64,000 nucleotides of DNA from Haliotis asinina (lineage: Eukaryota; Mollusca; Gastropoda; Lepetellida; Haliotidae): positions 10,027,501 through 10,091,500 of the forward strand of contig NC_090287.1 in assembly GCF_037392515.1 (NCBI RefSeq). Direction: 5' to 3'. The stretch's first letter is position 1. Every line of letters starts with the position of its first letter. This document shows, one piece after another, positions 26,320 to 38,600 of this stretch. The position numbers and the translations under genes are program-made. The notes beneath the pieces are model-generated. The model worked only from the letters and a program-made list of their open reading frames with translations. It had not been told where the DNA came from and ran no database searches.

Positions 26320-26600
26320 TCTTACTCTTAGCTATGAGTCTGTCCAACAGATGTATATACAAACTTGAGCTTACACGGTAGTATTCTTCATACGAGCCCA
26401 ATAAATATGCACATCTGATAGTTCTGATTATATCAATCATACATGCAAATCCTCTTGATGCGAGTCCATCAGATATATGCGTGTTTCCTAGGTATGAATT
26501 CATCGTATATGCACGTATTCCAAATATACGAGTCCAACACGTACATATATTTTTCTTTATGTAAGTCCATCACATATGCCTTCTTGGGGTATTCAACGGA
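26320..26600 (+). repeat. Decayed tandem repeat with GAGTCCATCAGATATATGC-like units
   Basis: ATGAGTCTGTCCAACAGATG, ACGAGCCCAATAAATATGC, GCGAGTCCATCAGATATATG, ACGAGTCCAACACGTACAT and GTAAGTCCATCACATATGC occur at 55-80-base intervals. Very diverged. Confidence 0.5.
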
Positions 26601-27682
26601 TGTGTCCTTCTTCTAGGTTCCTCCCACGAATGCATGTCATCTCGCATGTGACCATCATTTATTTTCCAGATATGTATGCATGATATATACATAATTTACC
26701 TGAAATGTGCATATGTTCCCATCAGGTCGTGTTTATTGTTTGAGTAGTTTGGTATATATCACGGTAACTTATTTCAAAAGCGAACACGCATTCACTAAAT
26801 TCGTGATGCTATAAATAGTTGTAATCAGACTACTAAATCCCAAGACAGGTTTGTGACAATCCGCACGCAGGTTGCATGAGAAACCAATATTCTTTTTCCA
26901 GAAAAACGTCATTTTATCGGTAAAACATTAAATGGTCAATTATGGTATCAAAAGACATCTTACATCAATTAAGTTCTCGTACCACACACGCGATTTCATC
27001 GAGAACTCAACATAATGACGTCAGTAATGGTGAGATAACAACCGTGCTGTACGAGGAGGGATTCATAGGAGAGAGGCTTGCACGAACTCGCCGATTTCTG
27101 TTTTCTAAAATAAATGAGAATGTCTTGATTTACCCTGCTGCTTGACACAGGAGTTCATGGTATGGATGATAAAGCGTCTCGTGTTTTGTTTTGGCACGCC
27201 CCGCCCTTCTTTCGGAGTCGACCGCAATTCAGTCTTTAAGAAGGCAGTTCCAGCAAGCGAACTTCCCACCCTCAGGGGAGTAAGGCTATCGCACATATCG
27301 GCTTGGCAAGACGTGGATGTAAGCCTAGCTCTTGTAAATGTCGGTGTGCATGTAGCAACTACAGTTTTTAATTAGGTGCGTTACATCACAAAGAATCCAC
27401 TTTCACTTTTGGCTCTTTTGCGTCATATTTATGACCTTTATATAAGCAGTCTTTGAAAGGAAATTATAGCCATTAGTGGGACGAACATGTGTTTGTTTGA
27501 AATAGTTTTAAAAATCCAACATCTTTAATTGCGTTTCTTGGTGGATGGTACGAGAAAATGAAAAATACATACGATGAGATCTTTCATTAATCTTCAGAAT
27601 ATGTATACGTCAACAAAGGAATTGTGTTGTGCATGGCTCAATATGGATTTTGATGTACATTCTGTGTTACGTAAACAGCAAC

Positions 27683-27735
27683 AAGTGAGTGAGTGGGTGT
27701 GCACGTTTAAGGCACATTCTGCAATATCCAAAAGA
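27683..27735 (-). mobile_element. Core-tail retroelement terminal fragment, decayed
   Basis: GTGAGTGAGTGGGTGTGCAC and GGCACATTCTGCAATATCC resemble the complement of the tail. Very short. Confidence 0.35.
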
Positions 27736-28184
27736 TGCTTACAGCTTGTCTTTTCAATAAAAGTTTCACAATGAAAGGCCTGGTCAACTCAATCTAGAAA
27801 CTTCGTGTTGGACACACTGAGGGATTGACTATATGTGACACGTGATCAGAGAGGCTATCGCATGGCATGATCTCTACACCTCCCTGCTGACTTAATGGAA
27901 ACTGTGAGCGCGAACACCTGGTACCATCACCTATTTTCAGAGATCCAATCATAGTTTCCGTCTTTGCAATTGCCTTATACACCTGTATACATGTTCCGGA
28001 AGATATTCAAGACTCATTGTTTAGTGTCGTTGAAGCTCTTTGTCAACCCCGCGCTGTAATCACATTTTGTTGCAAGTAAACCCTGGTAGGACAACCCTAC
28101 TTGCATGCTTTAACCATTTCCCGAAATGATGTGAGTGTGAACGCAGTTTTAACCTAATCTGACAATTTCATGATCACTCTACTC

Positions 28185-28330
28185 AAGTAGATTGATCCAC
28201 CCAAGTGGGAACCGATGGCATGTGTCAACCAAGTCTGTGAGCCTGACCACCTGATCCCGTTAGTCGCCTCTTTGGCAACCACGTGCTACTGAAGACCAAT
28301 TCTTACCCGGATCTTCACGGGTCTTACTGA
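28185..28330 (-). mobile_element. Core-tail retroelement 5' half, - strand
   Basis: GTGGGAACCGATGGCATGTG, CCTGACCACCTGATCCCG, TTAGTCGCCTC and CCCGGATCTTCACGGGTC are the complement of the family's first half. The tail half is missing. Confidence 0.7.
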
Positions 28331-29301
28331 ATTAGGAAAAGCAGTGGTTCATAGTATGAACTCAGGTAGTCGAGTCAGCCAGGTACGTCCTGCATCATTG
28401 TTGTTTCCAACATAGGTCAGAACATCTGGGACTCATCTTGTACAATTGTGAAACAGTGTTAGAGGGAATATGTCAAACAGGGAATATTATAATTCCTGTA
28501 AATGTCTTATTCCCTCTCGGAATATACATGTACAAAAGCTTAAAATCTTCAAGTACTGTCCATATTTCCTGACCAACACATTGTTAGACATATGCCCCCG
28601 TGAATCAGACATTACATACACATATTTGATAAACTCCATCTAACATATACACACTCGCAGATTCACACAAGAACGATATCACCAAGGTGGGGTTTAATTT
28701 ATATTGAAAGATTTTATTTTTGAAAATGCTTTTCGTCCTATGAAGCTTTGGTTTCGATTATTACATTATGTCTAAGGCTTTGTAATTCTCTGGTCAAAGC
28801 GTGTCATAGCTTGTCATGGGTTCGAATTCAGGAGTCGAATATGACCCTGATATTGCGGTATACGTGAGTTTTTCTTTGTCTCTCATGGAAGGGTACGAAA
28901 GAAAAATTAGAATGGTATTTTATCAGGACATGGACGAATAATGTCACTTCAATGCAATTGTAGTTCCATAATGGTGAAAATCAAATTCCTGTTCGATTGT
29001 CTCCCACTCCACATGTCTCATGTTGATGGCATTCATTCTGATTAAAGACATAATTTGGGTTTTTTTCAATACCTGACACGTTGCTATCAATAGCGTAGAT
29101 GGATGCATGTGGGGAATATAACGGGAATGTCTGGTCCAAACGCATTTACATATTGGCATCATGTAGTTTTCGTTCGTCTGTGTTTTGGATTTGGTATTCT
29201 GTCCATTTTCATGTTCAGTTCTCGTGGTCATTTTGTTCATTACACAGAAAGACACCCATTATGCTTCCTGTAACTATGTTCACTGTATCCACATCACCCA
29301 G

Positions 29302-29546
29302 TGAGTGAGTGAGTGAGTTTAGTCTTACGCCGCACTCAGCAATATTCCAGCTATATGGTGACGGTCTGTAAATAATCGAGTCTGGACCAGACAATCCAGT
29401 GATCAACAACATGAGCATCGATCTGCACAATTGGGAACCGATGACATGTGTCAACCAAGTCAGCGAGCCAGACGACAAGCATAGTCGCCTTTTATGGCAA
29501 GCATTGGTTGCTGAAGGCCTACTGTACCCCGGGACCTTCATGGGTT
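29302..29546 (-). mobile_element. Core-tail retroelement, - strand, 12-bp target duplication
   Basis: GTGAGTGAGTGAGTGAGTTT is the complement of the tail; GGGACCTTCATGGGT is the start. CACATCACCCAG flanks it at 29290-29301 and 29547-29558. Length about 245 bases. Confidence 0.87.
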
Positions 29547-29847
29547 CACATCACCCAGGAACTACCGGATAACAGAGTGAGGTGTTTGAATTAAACCTAA
29601 TGATACCTGCGCAAAAGCGAACTTCAGACTGACACGTGAGGTGTCCATCCTCCACCCATATACATATTATATAGTGCATTTGTGTAAGGAATAGTTTCAT
29701 AACCAGGAACATGTACTAGGTTCGTTTTTTTTATAAGGAAAATTGTCCATAGAATTTTTGTCTGATAACATATCTTTCAAGACTGGGTCGGAAGTGTTAC
29801 GATATCGAGGCATGAACAGTTGATATGTCATATGGTATCATGTACAT

Positions 29848-29946
29848 ATGGGTGTGTGTCTGGAAGAATGGAGTGTGTGTTAGGGAGAATGGGGTGTGTT
29901 AGGGACAATGGAGTGTGTGTTAGGGAGAATGGGTTGTGTGTTAGGT
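29848..29946 (+). repeat. ~30-bp tandem repeat of GTGTGTGTTAGGGAGAATGG
   Basis: Four units, one shortened by two bases, with GGAAGAATGG, GGAGAATGG and GGACAATGG variants. Confidence 0.85.
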
Positions 29947-30000
29947 TTATGTAAGTCCGTCAAGTTAGTATCCTATTAGCGCCATGATATCATTTCTGGG

Positions 30001-30154
30001 ACGGCGGGGTAGCCTAGTGGTTAAAACGTAAACTCGAAGACCCGGGTTCGATTCCCCAGATGGGTACGATGTGTGAAGCCCATTTTAGTGTCCCCCGTCG
30101 TGATACTGCCGAAAATATAGATAAAGTGGCGAAAAACTCACTCACTCGCTAATG
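30001..30154 (+). mobile_element. tRNA-derived SINE, nearly full length
   Basis: A-box-like TAGCCTAGTGGTTAAAACG, B-box GGTTCGATTCC at about 30046-30056, then the shared body (TGTGAAGCCCATTTTAGTGT) and an ACTCACTCACTC tail. TCATTTCT flanks it at 29990-29997 and 30155-30162, an 8-bp target duplication. This is the best-preserved polymerase III promoter in the window. Confidence 0.88.
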
Positions 30155-31134
30155 TCATTTCTAGTGGTTTTTTTGTTTGTTTTTAATTAAAGCTAACTGA
30201 GTTTCGATTTGCCCACAATACAAAGAGACGAAGACAGAATGATATAGTCCATGTGTTTAGCTTTGTCTAAAAGGATGTCGCGCCCTATGCACGGAAGACG
30301 TAACTCTTTTTGTGACATAAAAATCAATGGGAATTTAGTTCTGGTGGGCTGGTGAACAAAACCGTTTTACCTGCGGCCCATACGCCAGGTAACAGGTAAA
30401 ATTCATCACCCGTAGGCACCTGTGAGCTGGATGGTTGCGGCAATTTCTTTCTCGTAGAAGAACATCACTTCGTATTTTTGGGTACTGTGGATGTTTGATG
30501 TGAAGTGTCATTCCACGGGTTTTGACTGTGTATTATTACTATCGGCGATATCTTCCATGCACGAAGTCAGTTAATCAGGAAGTCACGTGACGTCTCGCAG
30601 TACATGTAATCAAATAAACAACATTTCAAATGTATATATGTCCGCGGTTATTAATAAGAATACATAATAATGTATAAAAATATAGGACTATATCGCTGAA
30701 GCAAACGTTTGTAGCATTTACGTACTTATGTGTCATAACTGACCGATATTTTTAGATAAAAGATGTGAAATTGTATATGACAAATTTACATAACCATTTT
30801 GTATTTCAGTCCTTTTTAAAAATATTTTTTATAAATATTTATACAAACTTTTGTGTTTGAGCAGCCTAATTATATGTTGAGCTACTGGACGTAGCACATT
30901 TTATCTATACTCTATATTGAGTTTATGTGCTTTAAATGTCTTATGAATGAGACTTAATAAAGCTGTCTGGCTGTTCCCGGGTTTTTTTTCGTATTTTTTC
31001 TTCTCTTTTTGGTTTTTGCTGCTCTTCAAAGGGATCGGTCAGGCGATTGAATAACAATGGAAAGGGAAAAAAAGAGAAATCAAAACTGCGTTTGGTGAAG
31101 AGCACAGCCGGGGCATGCATACGGTTTTCTAAAG

Positions 31135-31306
31135 GTTTTGGTCAGGCTAGTTGACTTGGTTGACTCGTTATCGGTTCCCAGTTGACCAGTGCTGTTAATG
31201 TTGATCACTGGATTGCCTGGTCCAGACTCGATTATTTACAGACCGCCACCACAGAGCTGGAATATTGCTGAGTGTGGCGTAGAGCTAAACTCACTCACTC
31301 ACCTAC
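31135..31306 (+). mobile_element. Core-tail retroelement, 5'-truncated
   Basis: From GGTCAGGCTAGTTGACTTGG through CCTGGTCCAGACTCG to TGTGGCGTAGAGCTAAACTC and an ACTCACTCAC tail. No clear target duplication. It ends about 950 bases upstream of the YLPM1 start. Confidence 0.75.
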
Positions 31307-31778
31307 TGCGTCGACGTTGAGAGCTTCAAAGACGGAAAGAAAACGAAGTGTTTGTAAGAGTTCCTTCCCTTGAAAGCCGTTACTGTATTGTCCCAAAGGC
31401 AGAATGTATAAAGGAGTAAATGGTTATTTTTTTCTGCTTTTTAAAAAACATTGTTTAGCCAATTCAGTGACTTTTTACAGGCGGGAAATCAGAAACAAAA
31501 TAAATATACTGATGGTATTTTTGCAGCAGAAATAATGTATCTGTCTCTTTGACGAGTTTATTATCTTTTCATGTTGTTTTCTCATTAAACGTGGTTTTAT
31601 TCGCGAGCTTTAAATGTGAATAGAAAGGATGCATTAGGCTGTGACCAGATCGATTACCAAGAACATACTACTCCGGGGAAAACCCTCAAAAACGTGGGTT
31701 ATATACGAAATCATTATACTTATAGAGGTATAGGCTATGTCACATGTCTGTCCACGGTGATATATTGATGTTGTTATT

Positions 31779-31813
31779 TTGGTTGTTGTTGTTATTGTTG
31801 TTGTTGTTGTTGT

Positions 31814-31859
<46 letters not shown>

Positions 31860-31861
31860 GG

Positions 31862-31917
<56 letters not shown>
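31779..31917 (+). repeat. (GTT)n(GAT)n(GGT)n(GAT)n compound microsatellite
   Basis: About 140 bases of trinucleotide repeats, some 350 bases upstream of the YLPM1 ATG. Close enough to lie within the promoter region. Confidence 0.93.
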
Positions 31918-31919
<2 letters not shown>

Positions 31920-32186
31920 ATTACAAGGGTAGCCCTGAAGAAAAGGGGAATTTTATCTTACTTATAGTAACGTTTGGTGCTATGTGTCAATTCTGTGTGG
32001 CCCATGTCTAAATTAAACTCTGATTAAGGTTTCAAATACACCACACAAAGATGTTTCTCAGATATATAGAAATTCTGAGTGTGCGCTCGGTTAATTTTGG
32101 TCCGAATGCATATTTTGAGTGTCCGTATTTTTATTTAACGCTCTTCCGCAAAGGTAGATAACTCTGTACATTCACAGACCCCCGCC

Positions 32187-32221
32187 ATGATTATCATGAG
32201 GCTATGAAAGCTATGAAATAG
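32187..32221 (+). promoter_or_regulatory. Two tiny overlapping upstream ORFs in the presumed YLPM1 5' leader
   Basis: ATG at 32187 opens six codons ending TGA at 32207. A second ATG at 32204 overlaps that stop (ATGA) and opens five codons ending TAG at 32221. They lie 43-77 bases before the YLPM1 ATG at 32264. If transcription starts upstream of them they could reduce initiation at the main start. The transcription start is not visible, so this is inference; no TATA box is clear. Confidence 0.35.
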
Positions 32222-32263
32222 ACGTGATTGAAAAGGATTTCTATTTATTCAACGAATACAACG

Positions 32264-32623
32264 ATGTACGGTAATTGGCCACAGGCTGCTATGGGCGGTT
32301 ATATTAACCCCCAAATGCAAATGCAACAACAGCAGCATATGTACCAGTGGTATTATCAACAAGGACAATGGCCCCAAGTCATGCCACAAATGCCACCTGG
32401 ACCAGCGCCACCAAATCAGCCCCCACAACCCCCACCACCCGATCCTAGTCAAAAGCCACCTCTCCCTACAGAAGATGTGGACGCCAAAGGTTCTTCATCA
32501 GGAAGTGGCCTGAATCCAGCTCCGCCCGTGGAGCCTCCAGTGCCGTCAGAAGAGAAACCCCCTCTCCCTCCTGATCCTCCACCACCAGCTCCAGACAGTG
32601 ATCAAAAGGGTCAAGAGAAGAAG
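32264..32623 (+). CDS. YLPM1: YLPM1 exon 1 (residues 1-120)
   Basis: Start chosen at the ATG of MYGNWPQ; the frame is open further upstream but only through a TTG, with no other in-frame ATG. Gln/Met-rich (MQMQQQQH), then Pro-rich with runs of PP and PPPP. Donor AAG|GTTAAT, phase 0. Low-complexity N-termini of this kind are usual for YLPM1. Confidence 0.92.
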
Positions 32624-35600
32624 GTTAATATGACATGACTTCATCTGAAACTTACTTTCATCCATAATGTTGGTGACTGTATTCAGGAAAGAGTTCCGCT
32701 GCTGTGTTCATTGTAGTATGTGAAAAAGTGACACTCAATTGTTTTTCAGGGGATCCTTTTGCAATCTGACTTATTGTTGTAATTATTGCTTTTCGGATGG
32801 CAATGTTTACTCTCAATATATTGAGCCTGGTTTTATTATAATAATTCAGTGAGAATGTTACGATGAGTTCTACCATGTTTGCAGGCTCTCTTTGGCTGTG
32901 GGAAGGGGTGAAACAGAATAATCTTTCCATGGTGTGGTATATATTGTGGTACAAGGCCTTTGGCTCAGTATACATGGTATATGAGAACTTATTTCCTGAA
33001 AAATAACATCTATTTAATAAAAGAAACATTTTCACAAAGTGATGATTCAATCTCTAGACATTTTAGAGAAGGTTAAAAGGTTAGTAAAACTACTGAAATG
33101 ACAGTGTGAGGGGGCAAGAATACTGAATACTTTGGTTTTCATAATGGTATACTTAGTCAAAGGCTAAATGCTGCAGTTCTGCTATGCACTGTTTCATCCT
33201 AAGCTGTGGGTCTTTCATGTCCCTTTGATCCCTTGGATAGAGATGTGGAAACTGACACATGCACACTGGAGCCCTCTTCATCATATTTACCTGGCTAATG
33301 TGGCACCTTCTATGGTTGTGTGATGTAAGGGAGATGTTTGCTATCGTTAGGATGATCAGCTGTTAATTCTGAACTGAGAATAACCTTACCATTCAAGCAC
33401 AACTTTGGGATGAAAGGGATATTTGTAATGTGGGAATATACTCCATCAGTAAGTGCTGACCTAACTGACCCGATCAAAAGATCAGTGTGCACTTGATTTT
33501 CCATCTCATCTCCATTGTGAACATACAACACAAGCTGTTGAGGCATGCTGAGGTGCTTCTGCTAGAAGGTTAAAAGTTAAGTCATCATGAAGATCCCTTG
33601 GTTATCAATTATTATGGCAACAGTCCTTCGGCACTCTGGAACTCTTAATTTCATAACTTCTAATTGTTATGATAAGTTGGGGGTGCGGTAGGCAAGCAGG
33701 CTAAAGCGTCAGGCTAGTGATCCAGTGAGATTGAGGTGTCAGGATTGAGCCAACCTATGAGTAGATGTAAAAACCATGGAGTCAGCTTTGTGTGCAGACT
33801 CTGTTGTCAAAACCCCTAGTGTGCAGCACACAACCCTGTGCACTAGAACCCATGGATCGAGGGAAATATATGCCAGCACCTTGAGCAAGCACTAGTTGCC
33901 TGGATATGTGCACTAAATAAATATCTTTTAACATAACGCAACAGAAGCTTTGAACTGATTGCATTTACTCATGTATAATAGTGTTAAAAAACTTTCAGGA
34001 TTTGAAGCCAAAAGATGATGCAGAATCCAATAAAATGGCAGAGTTGGCAAAGCAAGCGCTGCAGTGGCAGCAGCAGAAACAACAACAGACTCAGTGGAAT
34101 CAGTGGATGGGACAGCCTCCGACTGGGTACCAGCCAGGTTATCAAGGAGGGTACCAAGGGGGGTACCAGGGTGGTTATCAGGGTGGTTATCATGGAGGAT
34201 ATCAGTCATACACAGGCCAGTCTGGACAAGCTCCGGTTCCGAAACAGCCAGCACCTCCACAGCAGACACAGCCGTTGCCACCACAGGCACCAGGTAAGAA
34301 ACATATCAGGATTTATGGTATGTTCAAGAAGCTATGACAGATTAGCCAGGTGTTTTTTCTTTTGAGTGGTAGTGCTGGTCTGCATAGCATTATGACCATG
34401 TCATTCTGTTTATAATTGATGTGGGGTGGTGGGGTAGCTTAAGGGTTAAAGGTCACATGCAACGTAAAACAAAACTTAGCAGATTCTGATACCTTTCAGT
34501 ATTCAACCTATAAAGGTAAAAAAATAACAAAATGAAAAAAAGCCAGCAAAATCAGAGTTCAGATGTTTCACTAATTTTCCCCCAGCGCTGGGGGAAAAAG
34601 TGGTTTTCAACAGTTTTCCTGCTCATTGCTCATAATGCATGCACATTACATAGGTTCGTGGAGCTTGAAACAGTATGGCTGTAAGGAGTAGAAGGTCGTG
34701 AGCAGTAGTCTAATCTTGGTTGTGTACACAAACAAGTAAATAATGTGCTTGTTACATTAAAAAAACCATGGTGGTTGTGATAAGCAGACTCTGTCACAAA
34801 GAAACTCAATGTCTGGTTTATTGAAACCTGATTTGTTTGATTGGCATTAACACACATTGCATCATATGTAATAAAGAAGTTGTTATCCTTAAAGAATCTT
34901 ACTCTCTTATTATTGAAACCTACTTGTATGTCCTGGCATATGTGTGCCTGCCCTTTTGCCGGTGACAATATGTATTGCACAACTTCAAATTCATTGACCA
35001 CATGCGCCCCCCACCCCCTCACCCATTAAACCAGTGGCCAATGAAAAGGCTTCGTTTCACATAAGTGCACACCCATTGGCTCTGACTCAGTGACTGGGTT
35101 CAGTATCGCGACTGCTTCGTTTCAAGGGAGGTAAACCCAAGTACAAAATAGTGTACTTTTGATTTTGATTATACGCTTATAATTTTTGTTTATTTGTTTT
35201 TTCTTTATCAGCAAATAAGCAATGCATGTGATATGTCAAGAATAAGTGACAACTTTGTTTTAATTATGTTTGATTTTTTGGTTGCATGTGACCTTTAAGG
35301 GCGTTCACTCATAATGCCGAAGAGTTCAGTTCCCCATATTGCTACAGTGCATGATGCCTGCTTCTGATGTTCCCACCCTGGTCATGATATTGCAGCACAG
35401 TTGTTGAAAGCAATTGTAAAAAAAATCGGGGCTACACCTCCGGTGAACGAGCATCCCCTGGAAGTTCTTTATCGAGAACTTATGATTATTTCACATCCCT
35501 GACAATTGAAGAAATTCTGTATAGAATGTAACAGTTACTTACAAACATATATATTACGTTTTGAGCAACAGTTCCTCACTCATCTGAATCCATTTTGTTT

Positions 35601-38600
35601 TTAAGTTCTGACACTGCTGTATACTTTTATGTTTACATATACAAGTGCCATACACCTATTATCCAAGCAATTAGTCGGTTGCATCAGAAACACCAGTCAT
35701 CGTAGCTTGAAATAGAATATTTCCCCCTTGAAATATGTCCATCAGTCAGTATTGTGAGTCATGTTATATATGTGAATTTATTGGTTCATTTCTTACAAAA
35801 GTTTAACCCCACTTAAAGCTCTTAATATAAATAGCCATTTACAGAGATTTCTGTCACGAACAACATATAATTCTCACTGCCCAAGCGGATGTGTATGATA
35901 GAAATATATTTCATATGTTTCTTGTTTTGGTAACATTAAGTTAACAAAATATTTCTCATGACAGACAATTTACTATCTGACTTACTAAAGAAAATTTTAG
36001 GTTATATCTGTTAGGGATTAACACAGAAAATGTGTTTATTATCAAATATATGTTTTAGCTGCTATAAAATTGAATTTAACCCCACAATTATTATATAAAG
36101 ATATGTTTATGCATTTATATAAATTATTACAAATTTAACAGTACAATGTACAATGACTGAATAAAGTCATGCATATGTAATGTAATATAAAAGTACACAT
36201 GCACCAGCATACAAAGAATCAGATATTTGTGTTAGAATTTGAAAAATCAAATTAATGCAACAAAACGTAAGAGCGAACTCTAAAAATAAGATATGAGCTT
36301 TTTCATGACTATTATAATAATCTGATCATTGTGAAGACAAGATGTATCTAGACACTGCAGGAAAATGTGAACCATTTGATGCTGACAACACTTACCAGTA
36401 CCATTTGTTTTATTACAAATTGAAATTTATTGTCAATATGAATAGATGTATTGTTTATTTGTGTAATGAAAGTAGAATTTGGAAAGTGCCCTTGAATATG
36501 TACTTAACCTTATGGTAGTTTTACTTCTTCTGTGTCTGAAATAGTATATTTAATAAGTTAATGTTTTAATATTATTTCCTTTCTTAAAACTTAAGAAAAA
36601 CAAAACATGTTAGTTTATACCTTTAATTGATGGTAATTAAAATGCAGTCATTGTAGAAATTTGCAATATCTTTATGTATTATTTGCCTATACAGTGAATT
36701 TATATTTCATGCATCACAAACCGTTACAGACATAAGAAAGTAGATTTTAGTTATGCCCATGTTTATGGCATTTTAAAGTTAGCTACATGTAGGCGATGAT
36801 TCACATAATTTGTCTGCTACTGTTATTTTATAATTATTTGACCATTGTTTCTCACTTTCCTCTGTACCTGCTAAATATCTGTGTTGTCCAAAATCTTAGT
36901 CCCATCATGAACGACCCGATGAAATTTACATGAAAAGACTTTCAGTGTTTCACATTTCGTGCACCGCATGAGCGCCAACTGTTGTAAATTCTATGAATGC
37001 AGCTATATCGACCATAATACTAAAATGATTTGAGTACATATACACTGAAAATACACTGCAATTTTTAGATGTGTGATACTGAGACATCTAGTGCCAGACT
37101 TAAAAAAACGATTGCAAAACGTCAACAAAACGACAAACAATCAGCTGATTCCACCTTGTCTCGCTTCGAACTGCCATTTCGCGATTCATACTTGCAAAGT
37201 AAGCAGTCATACCTATCCAAGGTGTGTCATAGTATCATAGAATAAATATTTTAGGACATAACACTTGACATATCATCGTAAAAGTGAAAAGATATTCTGT
37301 CCATTCACTGGCATGAACGTTACCGTTGAAAGTGAAGGCTGTACTGGTGTAATGGTAACACGTATGGCTAGCATCGTGGATACGACATGTGCTGTCAGTT
37401 TATGGTTGGACCGTCCAGATCAGTGCACCTAGCAGATTAGTGAAGGGAAGATAAATTCAAAAAGATCGCCCATTACTTGATCCAGAAGAATCCTATAATG
37501 GTCCATGGTGACAGCAGGAGAGTCACTGGTTGCCGTTTTCGGGAGATTGTTCTCCTGAACAATATAATTTTAAGCTATATTGATTTGTCTCTTATATTGA
37601 AAGTTTTGTGTTCTATTTTCACACAAAAGGACTGGAAATCAGTCCTTGTGTCACGTCACCTTAACCCTAATGCAAATCCCAAATCTTACCCTAACCCTAA
37701 ACCAAACCCTAACCCTAACCAAACGTAAACTTGCTTGTTTTCAAAAATGGCACAAGGTATCCGGTATTCTGTATTCTAACCAAATATTGTTATCCAAAAG
37801 GGCCATGGGCTCATCTGACAGACTGAGGCACTTATTTTTAGGAGCCAGTCCAGCAGGTGGAGTAGGCCCCCCTTCGTCTGTGGAGCTTGATGCTGTTCTG
37901 GAGGAGGAGAAGGAGTTTGATGTGCAGTACAAGCAGTGGAAGGAGCAGTATGACACATGGAAGGAGCAGAATAAAAGTGAGCAGTTTTCATCTCTGACAG
38001 CCATTCACATGCTTAATTCCCTAATGATACGTGAAATTGTTTGATCTTTGTTTTCTGGTGAGATGATGTCTTCTCCAATCAATGAAACCCTTGTCAAGGA
38101 AGTTATGATTAACAGCTTTGTATTTTTTAAATTGATCATACAACACCAATGAATAAACACTGAACTTGAACTGTGTCAAAATGAACTTCAGGTAAAAAAA
38201 TACTTCCCATTGGTAGTGAAAGAAAATGGATTTGGTGATCAGTTTTGATGACCTGCATGTCATCAGTGTTCATTCTAGGCTGTGCCATTTGCGTTTAAAT
38301 ATTTAACATGGCATGCCGTACATGTATGGTTGTGTCATGTTGGCGAATTCATAAATTCTTTTTGCTTGGTAATTCAAGTGAAAGTCAAGCATATGTGTGC
38401 TGCATCTTCTTGACCTACCCTCGAATGAAAGGTTAAAAAAGGAATCAACTCATACCAGTAACTAGTAGGGTATGGCTGAAAAGTCACAGTGATTTGACAT
38501 GACCACAATATTTTCTAAATGACCCACAAAACTGAGGGCTGATAGGCCATGAGCTTGTCTTTAGAAATGCTTGAACGAACACTGTGTCATTGGTCCTTGA

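Larger units (their letters stand above)
22013..28180. other. Noncoding apart from the listed repeats
   Basis: Contains the two related blocks at 23.2 and 24.5 kb and the decayed 26.3-kb repeat. A - strand AATAAA near 23490 could be a poly(A) signal of an unseen transcript. Open frames at 25354-25865 and 27142-27375 show no family features. Confidence 0.45.
34421..35398 (+). mobile_element. tRNA-derived SINE split by the TTAA element
   Basis: Left half 34421-34449 (GGTGGGGTAGCTTAAGGGTTAA, A-box region, written here in full only as positions 34425-34449) and right half 35299-35398 (GCGTTCACTC, GAGTTCAGTTCCCC B-box region, then TGATGTTCCCACCCTGGTCA). The joined order matches the SINE copies at 30001 and 63640. 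Confidence 0.8.

Noticed and set aside
31744..31967. Open frames of poly-Leu/Met and poly-Val/Asp
   Set aside because: Artefact of the trinucleotide microsatellite.
32249..32452. - strand open frame opposite exon 1
   Set aside because: Shadow of the Pro/Gln-rich exon on the other strand.
37661..37722. Chromosome end
   Set aside because: The telomere-like tract is short, imperfect and lies inside an intron with coding exons on both sides.
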